A stretch of 64,000 bases of DNA from Elmis aenea (GCA_947652605.1 OX393577.1:47281494-47345493), one strand, 5' to 3'. Shown: positions 49,111 to 62,450, counted from the first letter of the stretch. Notes: generated from the sequence alone by a model not told the origin. Numbers and translations are program-made.

Positions 49111-50521
49111 TTTTTGCACACATTTTAACATTTGGCGATCGTTCTTTAGAAAGGCCTTTGCTCTAAATTTTGTGACAAAAGTCTCAGATATCGAGATATC
49201 AGACCCTCTCGGCGGCGCTGCTTGGCTATATGTACTTAAGCATTTTTTGCAAGTTTTTGTTTACTTATATTGCAGAGCACAGTTTAATCACAGCGCCAAT
49301 TTAAAATTTATTTAGTTTTAGACAAAAATAACTTTAAAATTACGTTTCACTAAAGTTGTTAAAAGTTAAAATGAAGTTTTTGTTAAATTGATAATTTTAT
49401 GTTAATCAACTTCTTGCTTAATAACGAATTTACTCGAATATTCATTCTTGGGAGGCAAACTTGTTAGAACCTTATTTTATTTCAAAAGAAGCAGTAAATA
49501 TAATTGTTGACTTTCTTATTTAATGATGTTATTTTTATGTCTGGATGAAACAGGATATTACAAATGGTATAATAAGAAAGTCGTTTAATTCAAATTCAGA
49601 ACGGTAGGAAGACTTTAATTAGCAGGAAAATGAACTTTTTTGCGAAATCTACGTGGTTTTCATCGTTTGAATAATTACGGGCTTTTGATTTATTAGTCAA
49701 TTTTTAAAGCAGTTTGCCCATAAAATTATAATTGCAACACTTTTGGTGATGAGGGAAATTTATGTTGAAATGGCTTTCAAGAACAGTTTCAGCAAACAGA
49801 TTTTAAAATGTATTACTTAGAGAATGTGTACATTAATAAAAAGAGAAGTGAAAGTTTTTTTTACGCTTTCTTGTACAGAATTTTTAAGATTATTTTCTCG
49901 AAGTGGTTGTTATATATTGGCGGCGTTTTAATTTTACGCACATACACCCTAATATTTTCTTTACTAAGGATTAGGGCCTAGGGTTTTTATTTCCACTTCT
50001 TTTTTTTTTTTTTAGCACATTTACCCTGTTTGTATATTTTGCTGTCTTAATGCACCTCTGTTGCCCGCTATAATGTGTGTTTTAAATTCTTAACCGAGAT
50101 CATTGTGCACAGTTGTCATAAGTTATTAAAAAAATAAAAAAAATAAGTCTTCTTTTTACATTTATATTTTTACTTTTTTCAGTTTTTACTGTTACTTAAT
50201 CTTTAGGCTCCTCTTTTTTCCTGTTTCTAAATAATTACTCCTTTGTTTTCAACTTTATGTAGTTTTCCCATAAACCCTTTTAGTCCAGTGTTTATTAGCA
50301 TAATTTTATGTTTAAAAAAATTCTCAACCTTTCAATGGATACAAGTTGCTAACTTACAGAATAAATGTCTATATTACACAAAAAAGTATCACTTACTGTA
50401 ACAGCATAATGTTGCAATAAGAACTTTTAAATAAAAAAATACCTTAATACAAGAGAGTGATCTTTATTTAAACAAATGCAGAAACCCTTACATTGGCACA
50501 AATATTGCGAAAGTTATTTTA
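49111..50521. other. AT-rich stretch, nothing recognised
   Basis: No supported gene, paired terminus or RNA gene was seen between the R1 copy and the palindrome. Confidence 0.3.
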
Positions 50522-52331
50522 TACAGGGTGAGTCACGACGGACGCGTCGGAGTTTTATGGCGAAACGGTTTATATTTTCCAATTTCTGTCGCTGTTAGAT
50601 TATGTAAGTCAATAAGGGCTACATTTTAAAAATATTTCCAATTATACAGGGTGCTCCAAAAAAGAGTGCCACATCAAAGTTATACTTTTTCTTATGGAAC
50701 ACCCTGTATATTTTTACATTTTTGGATTCCTCTTTAAATTTACTTCAAAAAATGTAAGAGGTTATACGGGTCTAAAGTCAACCGTTCTCGTGAAAATTGC
50801 ATTTTCATGAAAATACAGTATTTTCAAAAATTTTCAACATTTGAAAACTTTGACAAGTCTGAACAAATTCGCTTGGAGATAAGATTGACAATAGATTATG
50901 TAACACTTTGCACCACCTACATTTTTAAAATATTATACAGGGCGTTTTTTACGTTTAGTCAAACTTGTGAAACTTTAAACATCGATAACTCATTTTTTTT
51001 AAATACAACACCCTATATTTTTTTACACCGTCTTATAGAAAATTTAATTCTCTTTCGAAAACATTCAGGCTGTTTTCCACCTAAAATTGATATTTTCCGA
51101 GATATCGCGATTTTATTGTTAATTATTAGGCAAAGTAATATTTTCAAGTAGGCTATGAAGGTAGACAGCGGTAATTTGAAACAATTAAAAGAAAAAACAA
51201 GACACTTATCATTTTATCGTTTAACTACACACTTTTGACATTTTTTTATAAGAAAGTTGTAGTTTTACCATACTTACGTTTAAATAGAGATTTTTTAAAA
51301 GTATTTATGCATTTATTTATTGGACCAGTGTTATAAGATAATTACTAAATCCTATAAACCATTTTTTGTCGGTTTACGATACGATACTACGACACCATGT
51401 TTTTTTTTTTAAATGTAAAATTAGACAAGTCAGTATTACTTTTTTTCTTAAATCAGCGTTCCGTTCTCGTACCTAATATATTATCAATCGGTTTTTAGGA
51501 CTTGGCAAACGATCAAACTCAATTATATGAAAAATATTGTGGCCCTGATGAGAAACCTATATTTAAACGTAAAAATGGTAAATCTACAACTTTCTTATAA
51601 AAAAATGTCAAAAGTTTGTAGGCAAACGACAAAATTTTAAGTTTCTTGTTTTTTCTTTTAATTGTTTCAAATTACCGCCGTCTACCTTGTACCTTCATAG
51701 CCTACTTGAAAATATTACTTTGCCTAATAATTAACAATAAAATCGCGATATCTCGGAAAATATCAATTTTATGTGGAAAACAGCCTGAATGTTTTCGAAA
51801 GAGAATTAAATTTTCTATAAGACGGTGTAAAAAAATATAGGGTGTTGTATTTAAAAAAAATGAGTTATCGATGTTTAAAGTTTCACAAGTTTGACCAAAC
51901 GCAAAAAACGCCCTGTATAATATTTTAAAAATGTAGGTGGTGCAAAGTGTTACATAATCTATTGTCAATCTTATCTCCAAGCGAATTTGTTCAGACTTGT
52001 CAAAGTTTTCAAATGTTGAAAATTTTTGAAAATACTGTATTTTCATGAAAATGCAATTTTCACGAGAACGGTTGACTTTAGACCCGTATAACCTCTTACA
52101 TTTTTTGAAGTAAATTTAAAGAGGAATCCAAAAATGTAAAAATATACAGGGTGTTCCATAAGAAAAAGTATAACTTTGATATGGCACTCTTTTTTGGAGC
52201 ACCCTGTATAATTGAAAATATTTTTAAAATGTAGCCCTTATTGACTTACATAATCCATCAGCGACAGAAATTGGAAAATATAAACCGTTTCGCCATAAAA
52301 CTCCGACGCGTCCGTCGTGACTCACCCTATA
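50522..52331. mobile_element. 1.8-kb near-perfect palindrome (fold-back element)
   Basis: It starts TACAGGGTGAGTCACGACGG and ends with the complement CCGTCGTGACTCACCCTATA. The left arm (about 50522-51290) and right arm (about 51560-52331) match almost base for base. The open frames they contain (50807-51151 plus, 51702-52046 minus) translate to 114 residues differing at only three positions. The spacer of about 270 bp is unrelated to the arms. Further TACAGGGTG ends sit inside each arm (50645, 50709 and mirrors), so the arms are composite. The 114-residue frame has no recognised domain and is not called a gene. Confidence 0.9.
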
Positions 52332-52452
52332 TGCCCAATAGATTGCTTTTTTAAATAAAATTAATAAAAACAGTATTGTTTTAAACATCGCTTTTGATAT
52401 TCTATTTATTTACCGACTTTAAACAAGGTTACTAGGTTTATTAGGTAGTTAA

Positions 52453-53573
52453 CACGTTGACTGCCGTGAGAAGCACAACGTGATGCTCGATGAATTCACC
52501 GCAATAGCCGCGAGTATCAACCATTGATTCTCAGACACTGCGAGTTTTAATAGCCAGGAGAAGTAGCTCTCGCTTCTCAGATCCATGTAACTTTAATGTA
52601 GCATTAAATACACGGCTGTAAGCGATAGAAAAAAATTTTGGCCTGTACCTAAGTGATTCGACTGTTGATTCTCAAGACCCGAAATGTTCGTAGTGTCATA
52701 CTACTGAAATGCAATAAAAACTCAGATGAATTATTCATATTTATTTAAACTTAAAGCAACGTTTCTTTACATTTTTATAAACTAGAAAAATAAATAACTT
52801 TCTAAATGATATTACATATTTAAAAAAAAATAAAAAACTGGCAGATTAAAAGTAAATGACTATTTAGTACAGGTCATATATTGGCGGAAACTCAAATGTC
52901 CTCTAAAAGGTGCCATGGTTTCATCTATAGGTACAGACATTTTCTTTTGGCACGACAGGTTTTTGGAAATTTTGAATTAATAGCTTTGTCAGAGGAGAAA
53001 TCTTTTGCAACCGGTCTTCTGTCACTATTTCATTGTTTTGAAAATGCCATGATTTTGTTTTTTTGCGAATTGGTTCATCATCAGAAGAATTACTTAAACT
53101 GTTCGGAATAAACTCATAGCCCGAATCTTCAAATAAACCATCACTATCTTCGTCTGAGAGACACTCTTGCCACAAGCGACTTAATTTATTTTGTTCCTCT
53201 TCAAAACTCATTTTTTTAATACTTACTATTGACGAAAAACAAAAAACTGTGGAGCATTTACAAGTAAACACCATTCGCGAAATGCATACATATACGTATG
53301 AGGTATGAACAAGCGAACAAATGTCGCACACGGAAGAATAGACTTGTTTTCCTATGAATCGGCGTATGATGCTTACGGCTGTTAGTGCAAATTTCAGCTA
53401 TTGGGGCCGCGTGAACAGATGATGCTTCTCGGCTCAAAACAATGTAAAAATACGTTTTTCAACAAAAAAAATATTCTTTGACACTTACTAATTCTATTGC
53501 AATCCTACTGAAGCATAAAAAAAATCCGGCCATAAAAATCCGGATTTTTTTTACTATTGCGGCAGTCAACGTG
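52453..53573 (-). mobile_element. piggyBac-type element with transposase remnants
   Basis: The ends CACGTTGACTGCCG and CGGCAGTCAACGTG are exact complements, flanked by TTAA on both sides (52449-52452, 53574-53577). On the minus strand a frame from Met at 53211 encodes an acidic N-terminus (SFEEEQNKLSRLWQECLSDE, later FIPNSLSNSSDDEP and SPLTKLL), as in piggyBac transposases. Immediately downstream, in another frame at about 52930-52870, comes PIDETMAPFRGHLSFRQYM, the conserved motif before the catalytic region. The rest of the transposase is deleted. Sequence between the protein parts and the ends is non-coding. Confidence 0.92.
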
Positions 53574-53577
53574 TTAA

Positions 53578-55545
53578 ACAAATTTGAAAGTATCTTAGTG
53601 GAAAATGCGATGTAATATATTGCATTTTAATACTTTATAAAGTACCAACTTTTATTTTGTTTTCGGTTTATGTGAAATCTCGATGTTTTAAATATTTTGT
53701 CTATTTAAAGATTCCTATACCAAGATAGAATCTTATTTTCTAGTTAATCTTTGTGTTTAAACATCGAGTCGCTGTAGGATTAACAAATCATATGTTTTGT
53801 AATATGTGAACAATTTTTATTTTTTGTTAGATATAATTGATTTGTTATGAAGTTTTTAAAATTTAATGTGGCAAACATCTTTTGTATAGAATTATGGATT
53901 AAGTTATCTTTGAAGTTTAAAATGCATTTTCTCTTAATCTTTTTACCTCCTGTTAAAAAATTAGTATTTGTATCAATACAGCAAAGGGAATATTTAAACC
54001 TTATACCGTAGGTTAAATGTTTTATATTGGAAAAATAATAAAATTACAGAAATAGTATTAATTTATTATGATTATGAAGCAACTTTAATTTTGTATAGTA
54101 TTTAACTTCTGAATTGTATTATTTGTTATCTGCACAAAACGAGACTTCTAAACAGTATCTACGAAAGTTTTAAAATGAATAAATTAAGTTTAAAAAATAT
54201 CAATTAAAAAAATGAATATACTAACACAACGTAGTTTAAGATTCATCGACCCCCAACTGATTCCTACAGGTTCATCAATCCCTCTCAAGTTTTAATATAC
54301 CCCCAGGGGGTTAATATCAACCTCGTTGGGAACCCCTGATTTTAAGTACCTAATTGCTAAATGGCACACTTATTTTAGAATAATATAAAACACGTAATTT
54401 ACTTGCTTATTATAAAGTGATTTTGTATGATTTTTTATAGATTGAAAATAATGATAGGCGTAAAACGATAACACCGTTTTGTGTAGAATAACCTGTTTTG
54501 CCTAAAGATAAATTTTACATTATATGAATATGAGTTTTATTTCAAAGTAGCAGTTAGTGTGCATTATTTTAACAGTTTTTAAATTAACGGTTACTGCGTA
54601 ATTCTAACGTTAAAATAATGTGCAAATCAAAACATCATGCAATTACAGCGTCGCGACGGTCTAAAGTTGACCGCATCAATATTTCACTGTTCTGTACATC
54701 TTTTATAACTCTTTAACACTGTAAGTGCTGAAATGTTCTCTGCAGACAACCAGCATGGGATAATAAAACGAGTTAAAGTGTGTTTTGTGCTGGTCGAATG
54801 TGATGCAGTTCACTGTACAATTTATTATTAACGAATATAAAATGTTGCCTAGTAATTATTCTTTTGTGAAATGGTTATGTATAACCTGTTATCACTTTTT
54901 AACTGTGTATTATGTCTCATTGAGTGAGATAGCATTTGGAATACAAAAAACTTCCTGTAAAGTCTGCTGCAGTCGGTACCAATACTAATACATAAATTGC
55001 CTGATATTGCATGCTAGAATATCTATAACCAGTAACAAATTTCAAACAGTTGTTGATTTCTTAAAAATTGGGTAAAATAAATTTCCTTCTCAACGTTGCT
55101 ATCACATATCTAATATTTATCGAAAAATTAGTACTCATCTCCAAACATCCGTTTTTAACAAAAAATATAAAACTTCCAACTTTTGCAGATACTTTTATAA
55201 TATTGTAGAAAACGTAATGTCGAGAAGGTTAAACAAATAGATTTAAGATACAATATTAGATGCACTATCTCAGTGAATTGCATTGAAACTGTGTTGCATA
55301 ATTAATGATATTGTAAACTTTTCCGCTTTTTCACAACCTTACTGTTTTAATCGGAATAAGTAAATATTTTAAATTAATACAAAAATAGTTTTAATGAAAC
55401 TTCGTTTATAGGAGCTTAAAAATATTTAAATTTGCGTTGCTAATCACCCAAGTTTGTACAAAATCTTCTTTACAAATTAACGAAGCTGTCAAATGTCGTT
55501 TCCTTAGTAATAATAAAAATGTTAGATACCTATAATAATGTAGTT
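53578..55545. other. AT-rich stretch, one hAT-like end
   Basis: Only one item is recognised: 54248-54341 carries CGACCCCCAACTGATTCC and ends GTTGGGAACCCCTG, which looks like the right end of a hAT element. No partner or target duplication was found. Confidence 0.35.
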
Positions 55546-55553
55546 CTCTAGAG

Positions 55554-55862
55554 CACGTGTTTCTTAAACTGTGAGTCGCGAGAATTTAATTTTGGGTCGC
55601 AAACCATGTTGAAACTAATAATAAAGTTTTTATTTATTTAACCAAGCCGAAAATTAAAATTACATTCATTTTAAAGGTAATTTTTTGTGTAATGAGATTT
55701 TGAGTTTTAGTTGATAAATACATTGAGTAGGTAGTTCAACGTGTTTTTTTAATTAATAAAGCTTATGAATGGTTAATATTCTCATTTTAAAGTATCAAAA
55801 TTTTGTGTGACAATTTTTTGAATTGGAAAGTGGGTCGCGAAGAAAAAAGCTTAAGAACACTG
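55554..55862. mobile_element. hAT-type MITE with CTCTAGAG duplication
   Basis: The left end CACGTGTTTCTTAAACTGTG and the right end AAAAGCTTAAGAACACTG are inverted, each with a GGGTCGC block inside. The 8-bp duplication CTCTAGAG is perfect (55546-55553, 55863-55870). Confidence 0.9.
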
Positions 55863-55870
55863 CTCTAGAG

Positions 55871-56621
55871 CTCACCATCTGTAAATTTTTAATTCGCTGT
55901 GTGCCAAATTTAAAAAAAAAACTTTTTTATTAAGTGACAGTTTTACAGTATTTCTAATCTATAGATATATGACGAACAAACATCAAACTATATTATTTTT
56001 ATAATACATCACTGTTATTTTATTTAATTTTTAAATAAATAACATGAAACAAAGACCGACGTATCATTTAATAAATTGCGTAAGATTTCATAAGGGCCAA
56101 TGTATGAGGATTTCAACTTTAGTAAAACAATTTAACGTTAAGATTTTACGGTCGTAACTTGTGGGTTTGGAGTATATACGTCGGTGTTTGTGGGTTTTGT
56201 CGATCCACAAACGATTTTTGGATACTTACATTTGTACATTATAAGGACACGCTACTTGTACAATATGTGCTTATACGGAAGAATAACAAGGATATACATA
56301 GAATGACCACGGAGGGCCATATGAACCCAAAATCTTAGATCGGTCATGCTTAGGTAGTTTAAAACCAACCACCGAGAAATGTATAGCAGGTCGAAAACTA
56401 AAGGAGTTTGTTGTAAAAATTTTTATTTTATTCTTTTCATACTAAAATAACTAAAACAACATTTGGGGGTCCAACCACCTTATAAAGACGACTACGAGCA
56501 AAAATTAATAACAATAAATATAAGACTAATAAGTACTCATTCCAACAGTGCAAGCCTATGTACAGTACGGCACGTCACAATATATTATGCGCATGTAGGT
56601 TGTAGTTTTATAAACGTAAAA
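55871..56621. other. Intergenic, nothing recognised
   Basis: AT-rich sequence between two hAT elements. No supported gene or paired repeat was seen. Confidence 0.3.
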
Positions 56622-56629
56622 TGGATTTC

Positions 56630-57355
56630 CAGCGCCGGCGTTAGGCGACTTCAGCCTGTTCTCCGAAACCCGGCCCCGCGCTTTAGACGGTCCCGCGCTT
56701 TATAAGGCGCCGCGTTACAACTTACAAATACGCGCGCGATGAAGATAATTTCCTGGTGAATTATATTTTAACGATAATATATACTGCATTAGTGTAGTTT
56801 CAAAACAGGTTCGAATTAAATGGTATGAGTGAAATTGCAAATATGGATGAACAAAATGTTGTCAAGATTTGCATCTCTATTTAGAAGGAGATATAGACGG
56901 AGCAAATGTGAAGAATTCAAGATGTTTCGGGCGATTATGCCAGAAAATTGTTCGAGTCTTGAGACAATGAAATATATTATAAAAAACAATCTTTCAAAAG
57001 CACACCCAAATTTATTAATTGCCTTGCAAATAATGTTGACAACGCCAGTAACCGTAGCTTCTTCAGTCGAGCGTAGTTTTTCGCGATTAAAACTAATTAA
57101 AAATTACCTTTAATCTGCAGTAAGCCAAGAACGTTTCATATCTCTCGCTATTTTGTCTATCGAAAGTGAGATAGCAAATTCCGTAAATTTTGATGAGGTA
57201 ATTAAAGACTTTACCAATGAAAGAGGCCAGAAACATTATTTAATACTGCTAATACTCTATGATGCTATATAATTTGTAATAATGTGTATTTAGAAGTTTT
57301 TTTTTGCTCCTTGCAATTTTTGAACCCGGCCCCGCAAAAGTTTACGCCGGCGCTG
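56630..57355 (+). mobile_element. hAT element with C-terminal transposase remnant
   Basis: The ends are CAGCGCCGGCGTTAGG and ACGCCGGCGCTG; both subterminal regions contain AACCCGGCCCCGC. The flanking 8-mers TGGATTTC and CGGATTGC match at six of eight. The plus strand from about 56829 encodes ENCSSLETMKYI, LLIALQIMLTTPVTVASSVE, RSFSRLKLIKNYL, a stop at 57111-57113, then SQERFISLAILSIESEIAN. This is the hAT dimerisation region with one stop in it. It is the longest and best-preserved transposase piece in the window. Confidence 0.9.
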
Positions 57356-57409
57356 CGGATTGCGGTGTGTTTTAAAATATTTAATTTTTTGTTTCGTGTA
57401 GATTTAGAA

Positions 57410-57960
57410 CAGGCCTGTGTAACCTGTGGCCCGAGGACCGCATGCGGCCCCCCAGACATTTTTATGCGGCTCGTGGCCCAGTAGTTGTATATTACAAGCA
57501 TTGCTGTTTTTAAAGAGTATAGCATTAAGTGTCATTACATGTCAAAAAGTGCCAAAAAAATGTGAGAAATTAACAGGTGATGTAAGAAGAGAAAGAATAA
57601 TCGAAATGAAAGAGAACTTAGCGGAACAATAAAACCTATTCAAAAATGCGTATAAACAACCAAGACCCCACAACAACAAAAAGTTATGAAATTTTTATTT
57701 TGTATTAAATGCTGATTTAGAAATAAAAAATGAGGAAATCGCTTCGTACTAATTACGCTTCTGACTAAAAATTTAAAACCGAATTTTTTAGGGAATTTTT
57801 TGTACGGCACTGCGTGACTCATATTGCAAATTTATACGCGAAAAAGAAAACAGTTTCAACATTTCTCCGGGCCCTTCACACTTAGAAGAATCTCCATGTA
57901 CCGTTACGATTTCATAAAATTTGCAATTGGCCCTTTGGCTTAAAAGGTTGCAAGGGCCTG
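57410..57960. mobile_element. hAT-type element CAGGCCTGTGTAACC
   Basis: The left end is CAGGCCTGTGTAACCTGTGG with GGACCGCATGCGGCCC inside. The right end is GGTTGCAAGGGCCTG, with GGCCCTTTGGCTT just before it. The flanking 8-mers ATTTAGAA and ATTTGGAA match at seven of eight. It follows the previous hAT by only 54 bp. Confidence 0.78.
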
Positions 57961-57968
57961 ATTTGGAA

Positions 57969-59740
57969 GATATTTTACGAATATTTAAATTTAACGCAAT
58001 AATAACTTAAGTTTTCCAAAAACTTCTTTGTCACAACTGAAAAAAAATATTTGCAAGACATGGTTATTATAAAAGTTTAAAAGCATCAGTTGTTTAATAA
58101 TAAAATATTGTGATAAATTTAATGTTAAATGCAAATTTTATACATCCAGTTATTATTAGGTGTTTTTGTTAACAATAGTCCCACTAAGAAGATATAGGGA
58201 ACCCGTAAAAGGGAAAAAAATACAGCACCATATCATAAAAGCTGTATAATTAATCAAACGTCTTGACGGTGTTTTTCCTAATTTTTCCTAATTTTTAACG
58301 TATTAAGTTTTACAATATTTTTTGTCCTTTGACCTATTTTATTACAAAGCATACTGCGACCCGCACTTGTTCGTTACAAGAATGTCCGCTCAATTGTGTC
58401 TTAAGATGAATTTGGCAGACAATAAACGCGAATGAATAGACGTTCCTTCACAATCAATAGTCGGATCACAACCGATGTAGCTTCAAAGGTCTTTATTCTT
58501 AATTGATATAGATTCAACAACTGAAACGTAATCGAACAGATCTCGTGTAATAATTCTTTCACGATTCCATGAATCGTAGATCTACGTTTGGGACACTGTG
58601 CCAATCAATATGGCTACCGAATGTCGTTCCTTAAAGCTGACCGATTTTTGCAACATATCATATATTCGAGGGTATGATAAATTTCGCGTGAAAATTATTC
58701 CTTTCCGTCATCCTTCCAGGGATGTATAATAATATGATCACAGGATATCTCTACTAAAAAGTTTAAAAAAGATACGCTAGATTTTATTTTGATTGAAGGA
58801 ACTGATTTTTAAATATATCGTCGACATGTAAACCGTTCCTCAGGAAAAAGTTGTTAATCTTTTTTTCATGTTTTGGCTCAGCATTTGCAGATTGTGATTT
58901 TACAGCTGATGTTGAACAATTTTCACAAACATATCTTGAAATACCTTAGATGTTGAAAATATGAATTTCAAAGCTTGGACATTTCAATACAAATGTGCGT
59001 GAGCAAAAAAATCCTAGCATAATCGAGTAAGCGTGGACTTCGCGCTGGGGATGTCGACAGATTTCCCAGAGGGCAGCACAAGCGTTCAGAGTCCTCTTAC
59101 TAGAATCTCACTTGTTTGACTTCAAATAAAATGAAATTTACAAAGTGCTGTGTCAATTTAATTGCAACAAACCGTGACTCTGCTTTTGAACATTCTTCAT
59201 TGCAGCGCGTTTTATTGATTGTTATTTCGCTACAAGCATTCCCCTAATGAAATAGCAACGACTGAACACTGGCCATTTTAGAATTTAGAGAATATTAGTT
59301 CTTTTTTTAAACATTCGTTGCAAATGCTTTGTCGATTTCGCATGAAAATTGCATCTAGGTTGTCTCAAATTTGAAACCCCTTTCAACATGGAACTCTAGC
59401 TTTTAACTTGAGAGCTACTCAGTCCGTTAACTGGTTAAATTGGAACAAAATTTCAATTTAATGCCCAAATAAAACGTAAAATAAAAATTGGTTCCGTTAT
59501 TTTAAAAAATAATTAATAATTACACGTTGATTGTAATTAAAAGTTTTGTTTATTTGTCAAACGATCGATTGTCTTATTTTTCAAAGGCGTCATATTGAAT
59601 TGTTTTATTGATGGTTGTAACATTTTAATACAAATGAGGGAGCATATGCTTGGAAATGGTTTAGAAAATACTACTAAATTGATAAATAAATGCTTTTTAT
59701 TGAATTAGCATGCGTTTAAAATAGGAATGCACCGAAATCG
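57969..59740. other. No gene recognised
   Basis: A less AT-rich patch at about 58370-59300 holds short open frames on both strands without recognised domains. No termini or splice pattern was seen. Confidence 0.3.
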
Positions 59741-59800
59741 GACGATTATCGATTAATCGGACTTTGTTTAAGCCGATTATCGATTAATCGGTCGATTATT
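59730..59800. repeat. GATTATCGATTAATCGG repeat
   Basis: The 17-mer GATTATCGATTAATCGG occurs twice (about 59744 and 59775), and a related CGATTATTGA follows. The unit is itself partly palindromic (ATCGAT, ATTAAT). It may be the subterminal part of a decayed element beginning near GCACCGAAATCGG. Confidence 0.55.
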
Positions 59801-60350
59801 GACTTTCACATTTAATTTATTTGATTATATAATTATTGCAAACACAAAATGTGCTTATGATGACTTAATTTGATGTTATAGGTATCTTTCAGGTATACGA
59901 AAAATTCATAAAACAATTAAACGAAACGTTTGAAGCCTAAAATGTAAAAAATACGTTATGCCACAATTTAAAAAAAATCTTATGTTCCTTTATTATAATT
60001 GATCAAAAACAGAATTTGATTATATTTATTTAGGTAAAGCAAGTTTGGGTATATTTCCAAGATGTTTTTTCTTATTAGTAGTAGTGTTTGTTTGATATTA
60101 AAACATTATAAATTTTGGTAGGCAACATACGCATGGCAAAATATGTTTTGTGTGGATATACACACTTATCTATAAATATAGTTTTGGAAAACCACAAAAA
60201 AAAAGTTTAACGTCATACAAAGCACTTTGTTAACAAAAAAAATGTCCATGCGTTTGTTTTTTTTTCTCATATCCGGAACATTCAAGCATTCACAAATCCT
60301 GTTGTGATTGTTTTTTTATTTATAACGTAATATTTACAGATTATTTTACA

Positions 60351-60374
60351 TTAGGTTAGGTTAGGTCAGGTTAA
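60351..60374 (+). repeat. Short TTAGG tract
   Basis: Three TTAGG units are followed by TCAGG and TTAAA. TTAGG is the insect telomeric repeat, but a tract this short inside the chromosome is common and need not come from a telomere. Confidence 0.7.
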
Positions 60375-60557
60375 ATTATGTTAATTTAATTTTTATTCAT
60401 ACTATAATAACATAAATAAGATTAAAAATCACAATATACGCTATTTATGTGGCAATTTTTGGACATAATATTAAAAAGTATTAATATACAAGAAACAACT
60501 GTAGGCTAATGTAAACTAATCTGTAAAAATTACGTTATAAATAGAAACAATTACATT

Positions 60558-60638
60558 TATTGTGGCGGCGAAAAATTGTGGCGGCGAAGAATTGTGGCGG
60601 CGAAGAATTGTGTAGGCGAAGAATTGTAGGCGAAGAAT
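60558..60638 (+). repeat. Minisatellite ATTGTGGCGGCGAAGA
   Basis: About five tandem units of 13 to 17 bp. The first three keep GTGGCGGCGAAGA (AAAA variant in the first) and the last two are shortened to TGTAGGCGAAGAAT. There is no coding frame of note. Confidence 0.8.
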
Positions 60639-60639
60639 G

Positions 60640-62450
60640 TTGCTAGACCCGTTTTTTTAGATTACTGGAATCCACAAATAAAATAAAATATTAATAAAGT
60701 ATTATTTTGTTAATAGTTGTAAAATGTAATTATTTAGTAGTAACATAAATGTATGTGCGTATATAATTAAAATTTTATAAATATTCAACTATCATAACTG
60801 AAATACGGTGCTCTTAAAAAATAAAGAGTTGATTAAGTTTATTACTAAATACAATTTGGTACATTAACAAATCGTATTTGGTTTGTAAACAAATTAAAAT
60901 GAAAAATTACCTTTATTTAAAGCAGTAGGTAATTTTTGTTTACCATTAGAAGGTTATCAGATAATATTAAGTTTTATGTCTTTTTGAGATATGATCTAGT
61001 ACTTTATAGGTTTTTTAAAATGCGAATTTGCTATAATGTGCTCAACAACCGCAGAAAGACAAACTTTTATCGTATGTTTTTACACACACAGAAGTAGTTC
61101 CAGTTAAATGTTTTTAACGAATAATATTTTTTCAAAAAAGAAAAAGTATGACCTGTACGCTGTGCGGAGTTGGAAAATCTAAAAGCACTAAAATTTGTTG
61201 GACGCGTATTTTGATTATATTTCTGTATACTTAAAAAACTGCAAGAACGCGGATGGAGGGTTCTAAACACGAAATTTTCTTGTTGCCGCCGCCCCTAAGA
61301 TTACCCCATTTTTCCACTGTAACCTAAACGGTAAATTAATAACAGTATAACAATGTTATCTACTTACATTCTTTCGTTTTTTTATAATGTAATTGCGAAT
61401 ACTCGGGACTAAGGTTGTATATCTTTTATCTTTTTGTAATTTATCTTTGTAATTTTGGCGAACATCGTGGTTATTTGAAGTTATAAATTCAAGTGTAAAA
61501 TCCGTGTTTCTTCTTGGCATTTTGCTTATATCTGATCGTGTGTTTTTTTCCTCGGTTAATCTTAAAACGTCGTAATTTATAGGGTATCGGTGATTTTAAT
61601 TAATGCTGGCGTATTAAAGCTGTTGGTTGTTTAAATAAAAGAGACAAAAAAGACTGCATAAAAAGTACAGCTTCAAAAGTAATTGATGCCCAGCTTTTCT
61701 GCAATTAATTTCACCACAGTTCATTTATTTCGAGCCCGTTTTAATATCCTTTGTACACTACGTTTACAATAAACACAGAACAACAAAGAAAAAGAAATAA
61801 AAAGTTACAATGGCATCGTAGACAAAGCAACGAACGGTTACTGAATGAAGTTTACATCAGTCTTTTGCTAAGACACTGGACATTTTCAGAGGCATTTTCC
61901 CAGTTTCCCGGCTCCTTGGCTTCCGTTCCTCATTCTACCACCCTAGTAGCAGGGTTCCTCGGTATTTTCTCCACCGTTAACTCGCTAACCTTATAACACC
62001 ACAGATATAAGAAATGTAGATTACTATCACACCTGTATTAGCGTAAAATATGATAAGAATTATTTATGGAAATTACACCGTGTTATTTAGGAACTCTAAT
62101 TTAAAAAAATACAAATCGCTTTTTATCATCGTTTTTAGTTTTGGTGAATTTTTTAAACAAAAGGTTTGTGGAAATTTTAATTTTAAAGTTTATGGGTTTA
62201 ATTACTAACCACTTATCTATTAGGTATAGTGTTTTCAAAAATTTCAATTTCCATACAGTTTCATTGTTTCGCGTTTTGGTGTTAGTAGACATTTTAAAAT
62301 AAAAATATGTTATCTTGTCCTTTTACATATATGACGTGTAACATAATGCTTAAAAGAAATACTTTAAGTTACAGCAAATGTTGATTGAACGAGAAAGACT
62401 GCATTTAATACTATATTGTACATCAGAATACGTAACTAAACAAACCAGCG
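60640..62450. other. No gene recognised
   Basis: AT-rich sequence with short open frames only, for example 61751-61996 (plus) and 61270-61067 (minus), neither with a recognised domain. Confidence 0.3.

Noticed and set aside
50807..51151. 114-codon open frame repeated on the opposite strand at 51702-52046
   Set aside because: Both lie in the arms of the palindrome, have no recognised domain, and are duplicated because the DNA is. Conservation of the frame is explained by arm identity.
60351..60374. A telomere or chromosome end
   Set aside because: Only three exact TTAGG units are present, and unique sequence continues on both sides.
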